Part shown: in pieces, positions 27,826 to 34,867 of the stretch
How the letters are laid out: each line of letters begins with the position of its first letter
Numbering within the stretch: position 1 is the first letter of the stretch
Origin: Sphingomonas phyllosphaerae 5.2
Lineage (GTDB): Bacteria > Pseudomonadota > Alphaproteobacteria > Sphingomonadales > Sphingomonadaceae
Direction: 5' to 3'
Assembly: GCF_000419605.1 (NCBI RefSeq)
Contig: NZ_ATTI01000001.1
Coordinates: forward strand, 3,258,501 to 3,322,500
DNA length: 64,000 nt
Notes under the pieces: model-generated
Database searches by the model: none
The model's input: the letters and a program-made list of their open reading frames with translations, nothing else
Told to the model about the DNA's origin: nothing
Translations under genes and position numbers: made by a program

Positions 27826-28568
27826 CGCGTCGTCACACCTTCGTTCTGGGCCGGGGCGGTCGCGCCCGGCGCCTTGGGCGCCGCGGCAGGGGTGCCGGTC
27901 GCCTTGTCATCCAATACGCCCGCCATCTGAACGGCGCGTTGACGCAGCGAGCGCGGCACCTGCTCGTCGGCGGCGATCCGCGCGAAGACCTGTCCGGCCA
28001 GGTCGCGGCGGCCCTGTTGCAGGTATGCGGCCGCCATCAACTCGCCCGCGCTGCCCAGCCACGGATTGCCCGCGACTGCCAGCGGGCGCATCCGCTCGGC
28101 GACGACGTCGGGCTTCAGCGTGTCGAATTCGGCGCTGGTCTGGCGGATCAGCGCCAGGTCACGGAACGGCTGCGCCACCGACGCATCCTGTGCAATGCCG
28201 GCGAACTTGGCCGCGGCACCCTTCAAGTCGTTCTTCTGGAGGAGCACGTCGGCTTGCGTGAAGGTCGCGGCGACGCGGTATCCGACGCGACCCGACTGCG
28301 TCAGCGTCGCAAGCGGGGCCGCGGCCGCATTGGCGTCGTTGGAGGCTAGCGCATCATAGGCGGCCTGCAACTGCTCTCCTTCGCGTCCCGCCGCCTGCTC
28401 CTGGCGATGCTGCCAGAAAAGGTACGCACCGAACGCGGCCAGCGCCACGACGATCGCGACGATGATCGCGATGCCATAGCGGCGCCAGACGTGCATCGCC
28501 TGGTCGCGACGCAACTCGTCGTCGACCTCGCGCAGGAACGCTTCATTGTTTTGCGGCGTCAGGGCCAC
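27822..28568 (-). CDS. YfgM-like TPR membrane protein
   Basis: 248 residues. A short cytoplasmic N-terminus (NEAFLREVDDELRRDQ) precedes one membrane span (IAIIVAIVVALAAFGAYLFW, about 33-52) and a periplasmic TPR-like domain, then an Ala/Pro tail. This matches YfgM/TPR_21 proteins encoded next to bamB; E. coli YfgM binds the Sec translocon and PpiD. The four-base overlap with bamB supports a joint role in envelope biogenesis. Confidence 0.85.
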   Translation of the reverse strand: MALTPQNNEAFLREVDDELRRDQAMHVWRRYGIAIIVAIVVALAAFGAYLFWQHRQEQAAGREGEQLQAAYDALASNDANAAAAPLATLTQSGRVGYRVAATFTQADVLLQKNDLKGAAAKFAGIAQDASVAQPFRDLALIRQTSAEFDTLKPDVVAERMRPLAVAGNPWLGSAGELMAAAYLQQGRRDLAGQVFARIAADEQVPRSLRQRAVQMAGVLDDKATGTPAAAPKAPGATAPAQNEGVTTR

Positions 28569-28636
28569 CTAATACTCCGGGCTATACGGAAAACGACCGG
28601 CGTGTAGCCGCTCGCCAGGGGAAACGGAAGGGCCGG

Positions 28637-29515
28637 CTATTCGCGCGGCGCGTACAGCTGCTCCGCGGTGGGAAACGCCCGCGTGCGGACCTCCTCGGCA
28701 TATTGCTGCGCGCGCTCGGCGACGAAGCCGGCCATGTCGCCGTAGCGCTTCACGAAGCGCGGCGTCCGCTCGAACAAGCCCAGCATGTCCTCGGCGACCA
28801 GCACCTGCCCGTCGCAGCGCGCCGATGCCCCGATGCCGATCGTCGGGATCGCGATCGCGGTCGTGATCTCGACGGCGATCGGCTCCACGACGCCTTCGAT
28901 CACCAGCGCGAACGCGCCTGCCGCCGCGATCGCATGCGCGTCGGCGACGATCTTCTGCGCTTCCTCGGGCGTGCGCCCCCTGGCACCATAGCCGCCCAGC
29001 ACGTTCACCGCCTGCGGCGTGAGGCCGATATGTCCCACGACCGGAATGCCGCGCTCGACCAGGAACGCCACCGTCGGCGCCATCGCGACCCCGCCTTCCA
29101 GCTTCACCGCCGCCGCGCCGGTCTGCTTGAGCAGCATGGCAGCGTTCTCGAACGCCTGCGCAGGCGACGCCTCGTAGCTGCCGAACGGCATGTCGACCAC
29201 CACGGTCGCATGATGGCTGCCGCGCACCACCGCCGCGCCGTGCGCCGCCATCATCTCCAGCGTCACCGGCACCGTCGAGGGCAGGCCGTAGATCACCTGC
29301 CCCAGGCTGTCGCCGACCAGCAGCATGTCGCAATGCGGGTCCATCAACTGCGCCATGCGCACGGTATAGGCGGTCAGCATCACCAGCGGCGCGGCGCTGC
29401 CCGCGGCGATCGCGGCCTTGCGTGCGCGAATCGCCGGAACGGTCAGCCGCTTCATCGGCGCGGATACCGGGGTGGCGCGGCTGGTGGCGGTGTCGATGGT
29501 GAAGGTCGTGGACAT
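28637..29515 (-). CDS. panB: 3-methyl-2-oxobutanoate hydroxymethyltransferase
   Basis: 292 residues. Conserved PanB blocks: [26 protein letters not shown] (split here as LTAYT and [13 protein letters not shown]), [34 protein letters not shown] and the catalytic [12 protein letters not shown]. It adds a hydroxymethyl group to ketoisovalerate, the first step to pantothenate. An N-terminal extension of about 20 residues is longer than in E. coli; an internal ATG ([13 protein letters not shown]) could be the true start. Confidence 0.94.
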   Translation of the reverse strand: MSTTFTIDTATSRATPVSAPMKRLTVPAIRARKAAIAAGSAAPLVMLTAYTVRMAQLMDPHCDMLLVGDSLGQVIYGLPSTVPVTLEMMAAHGAAVVRGSHHATVVVDMPFGSYEASPAQAFENAAMLLKQTGAAAVKLEGGVAMAPTVAFLVERGIPVVGHIGLTPQAVNVLGGYGARGRTPEEAQKIVADAHAIAAAGAFALVIEGVVEPIAVEITTAIAIPTIGIGASARCDGQVLVAEDMLGLFERTPRFVKRYGDMAGFVAERAQQYAEEVRTRAFPTAEQLYAPRE

Positions 29516-29539
29516 GGGCGCCGTGCTACGCCAGCGCGC

Positions 29540-29977
29540 TCAAACGATCCAGCCGCGTCGCCGCGCGAGATGCGCCAGGTGCAGCGCCAGCGCGCCGAAC
29601 GCCAGGATCAGCAGCGGAAAGTACAGCACGTATGGCCCCTTGACGGCGATGATGTCGGTCATCGCGAACATCCATCCGAACTGGATCATGACCGCCACCA
29701 GCGACACCGTCAGCAGCGCGACCGCGTGTCGCGACCGCAGCAGCAGCGCCACCGCGCCGAGCAGCATCGTGCCCGTCGCGATCGCATAGTCGAGTCGATA
29801 CCACAGCGGCAGGCGGTCGAAGAGCGCGCGGTCATAGTCGCTCGCCGCCGCCATCGCATCGGCACCTTGCGTCAGCTGCGTGAAACATGCCCAGCAGCCG
29901 AGCGCACCCCACAGCAGCAGCATTGCCACCACGATCCGATACCACCACGGCGCGCGACTTGCCCGATCCCTGTCCAT
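29540..29977 (-). CDS. Small integral membrane protein, unknown function
   Basis: 145 residues with four hydrophobic spans (about 15-33, 63-80, 86-106, 114-134). W and Y residues cluster in the first loop (PLWYRLDYAIATG). No family recognised with confidence. It sits three bases downstream of the Crp/Fnr gene and shares its strand, so it may be cotranscribed with it. Confidence 0.7.
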   Translation of the reverse strand: MDRDRASRAPWWYRIVVAMLLLWGALGCWACFTQLTQGADAMAAASDYDRALFDRLPLWYRLDYAIATGTMLLGAVALLLRSRHAVALLTVSLVAVMIQFGWMFAMTDIIAVKGPYVLYFPLLILAFGALALHLAHLARRRGWIV

Positions 29978-29980
29978 CGC

Positions 29981-30742
29981 TCAGGTCGTAATCATGTCGA
30001 CCGGCGGCGGCGACTGGTAATCCGCCATCCGCATCAACTCGTCCGTGCGCAGCAGCGTCACGTCCCTGCCGGCCAGCGCGATCAGCCCGTCCTGCCGCAT
30101 GACCTGCAAGGTGCGATTAACGTGGACGCTCGTCAGCCCGAGCGTGTCGGCCAGCATCTCCTGCGTCAACGGCATCGGAAACGAGCGTTCGCTGGCGAGG
30201 CCGACGTCGAGCAACCGGTCGCGAAGCTCCAGCAACAGGTGCGCGAAGCGCTCGATCGCCGATTGCCGCCCAAGCCGCGCGGTCCCGTCGAGCAGGTGGT
30301 GGAGCGTCTGCATCGCATGCCGGCGCAAGGCCTCGTCGAACAGCGCGATGTCGGGCCCCCGGAGCCCGTCGAGGTCGATCAGGGTCACCGGCGTCAGCGC
30401 GACGATCGTCGCAGGATTGGGCAAGCGACGGTCGAGCACCATCAGGTCGCCGGGCACGAACAGGTGCTGGATCTGCCGCCGGCCGTCCGCGAAATGCCGG
30501 ACGTACGCCGCCCACCCCGATCGCAACGCCGGTACGCCCGCCACCATTTCTCCATCATGCGCGATCTCGCGGCGCGAGCGGACGTTGCGCGCCAGGAAGC
30601 GCCGCGTCCGGATCCCGATCGTGTCGGCGAGGCCCGGGGAAAGCCGGTCGAGTCGCCGCCGCACCGGATCGCTGCCGTCGATCGTCACCGGTGACGGCGG
30701 ATCGATGCCGGCGAACGGCCCGCGACGCTCGACCCGGATCAT
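29981..30742 (-). CDS. Crp/Fnr-family transcriptional regulator
   Basis: 253 residues from ATG 30,742. The cyclic-nucleotide-binding-like domain spans about 40-150 (GWAAYVRHFADGRRQIQHLFVPGDLM). A winged helix-turn-helix follows: PLTQEMLADTLGLTSVHVNRT with LQVMRQDGLI. No Cys cluster is seen, so it is not an Fnr-type oxygen sensor. It is the last host gene before the integrated element. A longer frame upstream is Gly/Arg-rich and unlikely. Confidence 0.88.
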   Translation of the reverse strand: MIRVERRGPFAGIDPPSPVTIDGSDPVRRRLDRLSPGLADTIGIRTRRFLARNVRSRREIAHDGEMVAGVPALRSGWAAYVRHFADGRRQIQHLFVPGDLMVLDRRLPNPATIVALTPVTLIDLDGLRGPDIALFDEALRRHAMQTLHHLLDGTARLGRQSAIERFAHLLLELRDRLLDVGLASERSFPMPLTQEMLADTLGLTSVHVNRTLQVMRQDGLIALAGRDVTLLRTDELMRMADYQSPPPVDMITT

Positions 30743-30945
30743 GGCCCCGGGCGCGGGCCACCCGCCTCGCTGCTGCTGTCGTGGTCGGCGGCTGCGGCCA
30801 TCCTCGTTCTCCCGCTCGGGAGCCGGACGACGTAGCCGCTGTGAAACACATCCGGTTCCACGCGCTCGTGCCACATCGCCCCGATGCTACATACATCATA
30901 GCAGGCGAAGCGTCTGAGACCGAAGGTATAATTGCGGATTGTAAC

Positions 30946-30997
30946 TCTTGGTCGGGGCGACAGGATTCGAACCTGCGACCCCCACACCCCCAGTGTG
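30946..30997. repeat. attL: displaced 3' half of tRNA-Pro
   Basis: 52 bases identical to 58,311-58,362, covering the tRNA-Pro anticodon loop, T arm, acceptor 3' strand, CCA and four flanking bases. After base 30,997 the sequences diverge (CATCTGC against ATGCGC), so this end is the element side. It cannot encode a tRNA because the 5' half is missing. Confidence 0.95.
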
Positions 30998-31120
30998 CAT
31001 CTGCTAAACTCAAGATGATCTACAGTTGTCAGATCGGATACGTGAAGAGTCCTAAAAACCTTAGCAAATGCGAACGATTTCGCGTCACTTGCGCCCTGCC
31101 GTCACCCGCTGTCATAAGCG

Positions 31121-31140
31121 CGGTGGCGACTCCGTGGCGA
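31121..31140. promoter_or_regulatory. Candidate integrase arm-type site, left end
   Basis: CGGTGGCGACTCCGTGGCGA holds GTGGCGA twice with an 11-bp period (31,123 and 31,134). The identical 20 bases recur near the right end at 58,222-58,241, in the same orientation. Duplicated short sites one helical turn apart inside both att ends are typical of arm sites bound by the integrase N-domain. It also lies 13 bases before the integrase ATG, so binding could repress int. Confidence 0.65.
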
Positions 31141-31152
31141 CTCAGGTGATAC

Positions 31153-32502
31153 ATGCCGACTCTAAAGTTAGGCCGTAAGGCACTGTCCAATCTGCCGACG
31201 ATCACCCGTCCGACAATCTTCTACGATGCGGAGTTAAAAGGGTTTGGCTTGAAGGCCCTCCCGCCCAGCGGCCGACACGCCGCAGGCAGCCGCTCGTGGA
31301 TCGTCGAATATCGCCCTGGGTCAGGCGGTCGGAACGTAGCCAAACGAAGAGTCGTGCTCGGCTCTCCGGAGACGCTATCGCCCGAGACCGCGCGTGAAGC
31401 TGCCAGGGTCATGCTTGCCAGGGTGCGCCTCGGCGAAGACCCTGCAGCAAGGCGCAAGGAGGCGCGCATCGCGCAGTCGATCGCCGAGCTGGAGCCTCTT
31501 TACAGCGCCGACACGAACCCGCTGCGAAAGCCCCGCACGGTCGTCCTGTATATGGCGCTGTGGAAAAATCATCTGATCCCTGCTTTCGGGCCGAGTAACG
31601 CGCGCGATCTGAAGGTCAGCGACGTGCTGCGCTTCCATCGCTCATTCGGCCAAAAGCATCCATCGACGGCGAACCGCACCATCATCCTATTGAGCCACTT
31701 CTTCAGATGGGCACAGCAGGCGCAGCATGTGGCAGAGAACCACAATCCCGCACGTGGTATACAGAAATTCAAGGAACGGGGTCGCGAGCGCTACCTGGCG
31801 TCGAATGAGCTGTCCCGTCTCGGAGCCGCGATCCGGCTTGCGGAAACCGAGGGCGTGCCTTGGCGCGCGGCGGACCCACTCCGCCCGAATGCTAAGCACA
31901 CTCCAAAACGGCCTGAGGTGCGACTTACAAAAATCGATCGCGAGGCCGCCGCTGCCCTCCGGCTGCTAATTTTCACCGGCGCGCGCCTCCGCGAGATCCT
32001 CCATCTTCGCTGGAGAGAGGTGGATCTTGATCGAGGGCTGCTGCTCCTGTCCGACTCAAAGACCGGCAAGAAGACCATTGTTCTAGGTAGTCCCGCGATC
32101 GTCGTGCTGAGCGAGCTTAAGGCCGCTGCCATCGCGCTGGCTGCAACGGCGGGTAGTAGATCCACCGCACCGCTCAGCGAGTACGTGTTTCCCTCAATGG
32201 ATGATCTCACACGCCCGAAGGCCGATTTAAAGCGCCCTTGGGCGACAGTTATTCGGGCGGCTGACCTGCCAGGCCTGAGGCTCCACGATCTTCGGCACAG
32301 CTTCGCTAGCGTCGGCGCCGGCGCGAGCATGGGCCTGCCGGTCATCGGAAAACTGCTCGGACACGCCGACGTGAAGACCACGGCTCGCTATGCGCACCTC
32401 GACTCGAGTCCTCTGCGCAGGGCGAGCGACGCGATCGGGGGCGCAATCGCCGTCGCGATGGGCGAGATGCCGCAAGCTGCTGCGGTGCCTCAAAAGGCTT
32501 GA
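31153..32502 (+). CDS. int: Tyrosine-type site-specific integrase
   Basis: 449 residues. An N-terminal Arm DNA-binding-like domain (FYDAELKGFGLKALPPSGRHAAGSRSWIVEY) precedes a core-binding domain and the catalytic domain. Catalytic residues: Arg in TGARLREILHLRW, HDLRHSFAS box, GHADVKTTARYAHL with nucleophile Tyr413. It integrates and, with a directionality factor, excises the element at tRNA-Pro. The adjacent att core and arm repeats support this pairing. Confidence 0.95.
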   Translation: MPTLKLGRKALSNLPTITRPTIFYDAELKGFGLKALPPSGRHAAGSRSWIVEYRPGSGGRNVAKRRVVLGSPETLSPETAREAARVMLARVRLGEDPAARRKEARIAQSIAELEPLYSADTNPLRKPRTVVLYMALWKNHLIPAFGPSNARDLKVSDVLRFHRSFGQKHPSTANRTIILLSHFFRWAQQAQHVAENHNPARGIQKFKERGRERYLASNELSRLGAAIRLAETEGVPWRAADPLRPNAKHTPKRPEVRLTKIDREAAAALRLLIFTGARLREILHLRWREVDLDRGLLLLSDSKTGKKTIVLGSPAIVVLSELKAAAIALAATAGSRSTAPLSEYVFPSMDDLTRPKADLKRPWATVIRAADLPGLRLHDLRHSFASVGAGASMGLPVIGKLLGHADVKTTARYAHLDSSPLRRASDAIGGAIAVAMGEMPQAAAVPQKA

Positions 32503-32708
32503 TCGATGAGCGCGGCTTGGCATGCGGTGCGTCTTGCTAAGACTTTCGTTGGCAGTTTTCCGCCATTTTCTGATTTTAGCTTTCGGCCCTCAACAATCCG
32601 TTGAGTTGAGGCTTCACTCAACAAAGTGTTGACAACTCACGAATCGTTGTACCGCAAGCAGAATCAGTGTATTCCTACGTCACCTTATCCGATTTGAGGT
32701 GACACGCC
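32503..32708. promoter_or_regulatory. Control region between integrase and AlpA-like gene, with inverted repeats
   Basis: GTTGAGT (32,600-32,606) and ACTCAAC (32,616-32,622) form a perfect inverted repeat with a 9-base spacer. Related CAACAAT, GTGTTGACAAC and TCGTTGT elements surround it within 70 bases. TTGACA at 32,629 could be a -35. The clustering of GTTG/CAAC words in an AT-rich patch looks like an operator region for one of the AlpA-like or HTH proteins of the element. Confidence 0.5.
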
Positions 32709-32930
32709 ATGAGCGAGCGCTTGTTCGCGGACACACTTGAAACAGCAGCGATGCTGGGCCTTTCCGCCGGCCACTTACGCAATCTGCGAATCTATAACCC
32801 CGCAGAAGGACCACCCTTCATGCGGGTAGGCCGGCGGGTTCTCTATCCACTTACTGGTCCAAAGGGCCTTCGTGCTTGGGCAGAGCAGCGCGCCGTCGCT
32901 CGCTATCCAATCCTGACGACGGAGAACTAA
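32709..32930 (+). CDS. AlpA/excisionase-like HTH protein
   Basis: 73 residues. ETAAMLGLSAGHLRNLRIYNPAEGPPFMRVGRRVLYPL is a winged MerR-type HTH_17 layout: helix-turn-helix, then the GPPF...V..Y wing typical of excisionase and AlpA-like proteins of phages and islands. Located just downstream of int, it is a candidate recombination directionality factor or activator of the following gene cluster. Confidence 0.75.
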   Translation: MSERLFADTLETAAMLGLSAGHLRNLRIYNPAEGPPFMRVGRRVLYPLTGPKGLRAWAEQRAVARYPILTTEN

Positions 32931-32935
32931 CAACC

Positions 32936-33589
32936 ATGCCGACGAAACTGGAAACCGCGCGTCGCGCGGCTGATTACGCGCGCGCTGAAGAGGCGCGAGA
33001 GGAGCAGGTCGGGCGCGATCTTTCTAAGAAGAAGAGCGCCGCAGAGGCCGCTCTACTCGCGGCCGAGACCGAGACCCGCGACGCCGCACGCCGCAAGGCG
33101 ACTGGCGAGACCGTGGAGGTGCCGCGGCATGACTTCACGGCGATGAAGCTCGAGGTCGAGGGCATCACGGAAGCATGCGCCACTCAGGACAGCGTGATCG
33201 CGAAGGCGCAGCGGGTCGTGGTCGGCGCTGAGCGCGACGTGAGGCAGGCTCTCCATGAGGGGAGCGTAGCGCTATACTCGGAAGCTCAGGACGCCTTTCA
33301 GGAGGCGGTCGATGCCTGCGTTCGTGCCGCAATCGACGCGGGCGGCGCTTACCAGGCGCACCACACGCGCTTTCCGACACCCGGCAAAACGACGCACCCA
33401 TTTCCCAGCCTGGCAAAGGCTTATGGCCCAGCCGGCGAGTTCCTCGACATGCTGCGCCACTACCAGTGGCCGTTTCACCCCTACGACCTCCGACCGGCAT
33501 CGTGCCCGAAGAACCCTGGCCAGAACTCTGGCCTCTTCCCTGGTCTCGGCGCTGCCGTTTCGGCCTACATCGCTGAGGTGGAGGCATGA
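32936..33589 (+). CDS. Element-encoded hypothetical protein with coiled-coil N-terminus
   Basis: 217 residues, no family recognised. The first 125 residues are rich in Ala, Glu, Arg and Lys with heptad-like spacing, likely a long helix or coiled coil. The C-terminal half has aromatic and proline-rich blocks (FPSLAKAYGPAGEFLDMLRHYQWPFHPYDL) suggesting a small folded domain. It starts five bases after the AlpA-like gene stop and overlaps the next gene by four bases: first of five chained small genes. Confidence 0.65.
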   Translation: MPTKLETARRAADYARAEEAREEQVGRDLSKKKSAAEAALLAAETETRDAARRKATGETVEVPRHDFTAMKLEVEGITEACATQDSVIAKAQRVVVGAERDVRQALHEGSVALYSEAQDAFQEAVDACVRAAIDAGGAYQAHHTRFPTPGKTTHPFPSLAKAYGPAGEFLDMLRHYQWPFHPYDLRPASCPKNPGQNSGLFPGLGAAVSAYIAEVEA

Positions 33590-33951
33590 GCCGCCTCACT
33601 CCACAGCAGCTCGCCAGCATTGCGCGAGCAGGGTCCGCGGAGCAGGCGATCGCGACCATTGCAGCGCTGCGCCCGGCATCCACTCAAGCACCTGCGCGCG
33701 TGCACGAGCCCGCCTCCCCTACCGCTCCGGCCGTCGCCGTGCCACCGGCCCGGGTGGGCGCGGGCAGCAAGCCGGACGGCGGCGACTTGGTCGCCCTCGC
33801 GAGATCGGTCGGACTTGCCGGGCTGACCGCTAAGGCCGCACCCCAGGCGTCGCCTCAACCTAAATCCAACGACGACGACGAAATCGTAGCGCTCGTTCGG
33901 TCCGCTGGTCTCGCTGGCTTCAAGCGTCAAAACGAGGAGGAGTCCAAGTGA
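33586..33951 (+). CDS. Element-encoded hypothetical protein with internal duplicated motif
   Basis: 121 residues. LVALARSVGLAGLT (about 68-81) and IVALVRSAGLAGFK (about 100-113) are two copies of one 14-residue motif, each after an acidic lead (GGD, DDDE). A Pro/Ala linker precedes them. The duplicate may be a repeated docking helix. Overlaps at both ends (ATGA at 33,586; GTGA at 33,948) show tight coupling. Confidence 0.65.
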   Translation: MSRLTPQQLASIARAGSAEQAIATIAALRPASTQAPARVHEPASPTAPAVAVPPARVGAGSKPDGGDLVALARSVGLAGLTAKAAPQASPQPKSNDDDEIVALVRSAGLAGFKRQNEEESK

Positions 33952-34184
33952 CCCTACTCGCCGCAGTTCACCTGCTCTCCATGCCCGATGTCGATCCTGC
34001 GACCGGGCTGCACCGGTACAATTACGATACCGGCAAACGTTCCGAACGCCGCGTCTTGCCCGGCGAAGTGTTCGAGTTCACCGATGACCGAGCCGAGCTT
34101 CAATGGCTGCGCGATCAGGAGGCTGTCCGCGATCCGACGCCGGCTGAAGTGGACGCCTACAATCTCGCGAGCGGCGTCCTGTGA
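33948..34184 (+). CDS. Small element protein, paralogue A
   Basis: 78 residues from GTG 33,948. It opens TLLAAVHLLSMPD, has LPGEVFEFTDD in the middle and PTPAEVDAYN near the end. The neighbouring protein has LLVALHLVSLPD, RPGAIFDLVEG and PTADEITAHE in the same order, so the two are diverged tandem duplicates. PG-E/A-IFD-type loops of this kind occur in small phage proteins of unknown role; I can give no function. Confidence 0.65.
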   Translation: MTLLAAVHLLSMPDVDPATGLHRYNYDTGKRSERRVLPGEVFEFTDDRAELQWLRDQEAVRDPTPAEVDAYNLASGVL

Positions 34185-34465
34185 TGCTCCTCGTGGCGCT
34201 TCACCTCGTCTCTTTGCCCGACCGGAACATGCCGAAGCACGGCAGCGCTTTCGATCGTAGCGGGAGACCCGTCCAGATCTCGGATGCTGAGCCCGCACCC
34301 GCAGACGGCCTGGACTTCCGCCTCCATGCCGAGAAGCAGGTACGTCCCGGCGCCATCTTCGACTTGGTCGAAGGCGGCGCTGTGGAGGGGGCCCGGCTGA
34401 TAGCCCTCGGTGCCGCGCGACTGCCGACTGCCGACGAAATCACTGCCCATGAGGCCGCGAGGTGA
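34184..34465 (+). CDS. Small element protein, paralogue B
   Basis: 93 residues from ATG 34,184, or one residue longer from GTG 34,181. Same block order as the preceding protein (see its motifs) with an extra 15-residue insertion after residue 25. Overlaps the next gene start (GTG 34,462). No function known. Confidence 0.62.
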   Translation: MLLVALHLVSLPDRNMPKHGSAFDRSGRPVQISDAEPAPADGLDFRLHAEKQVRPGAIFDLVEGGAVEGARLIALGAARLPTADEITAHEAAR

Positions 34466-34752
34466 GGCCGGCAGGGAGCGACTGGTCGCGGGCCGCACGC
34501 GAACGCCGGCGCCACTTTAAGGCGGAAGGGCTCGCCCCAAAGTTAGCGGCGCAGATCGTCCGTGCGGAACGCCTTATGCGGCAGCGGCTCGCCGCAATTA
34601 TCGGGAAGGCGACGGCGAATAAGGCCAGACTTGCCTACTTCGAAGGCGACCCACGACCGGTTAAAATGCTGCTCGACGACTGCCACCTCGACAATGAGCA
34701 GCGGTTAGCAATCGCGCCGCTCTGCTCAGGATATGCAGTCCACACCCATTAA
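34462..34752 (+). CDS. Small basic element protein, unknown
   Basis: 96 residues from GTG 34,462. Its N-terminal half is strongly basic (SRAARERRRHFKAEG) followed by a predicted helix (AAQIVRAERLMRQRLAAIIG); it may bind nucleic acid. It closes the overlapping gene chain that began at 32,936; a terminator follows immediately. Confidence 0.55.
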   Translation: MRPAGSDWSRAARERRRHFKAEGLAPKLAAQIVRAERLMRQRLAAIIGKATANKARLAYFEGDPRPVKMLLDDCHLDNEQRLAIAPLCSGYAVHTH

Positions 34753-34756
34753 CAGA

Positions 34757-34798
34757 AAAGCCGGCGTCGAACGGTGGGGACCATCGACGCCGGCTTCC
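34757..34798 (+). terminator. Rho-independent-type terminator ending the small-gene chain
   Basis: AAGCCGGCGTCGA (34,758-34,770) and TCGACGCCGGCTT (34,784-34,796) form a perfect 13-bp stem with a 13-base loop, flanked by AAAA on the left and TTCC on the right. Confidence 0.8.
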
Positions 34799-34867
34799 TG
34801 GATTACGTCCTAACAACCGTTTCCTTTATAGGATGATCCGGGCCTATGCACAAGGTGCTACGTCCCC

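Noticed and set aside
28703..30694. Plus-strand open frame of 663 codons
   Set aside because: It runs opposite panB, the membrane protein and the Crp/Fnr gene, all of which have clear family motifs; the frame is a composition artefact.
30946..30997. A second tRNA-Pro gene at the left end
   Set aside because: Only the 3' half from the anticodon loop onward is present; the 5' half is replaced by unrelated sequence.
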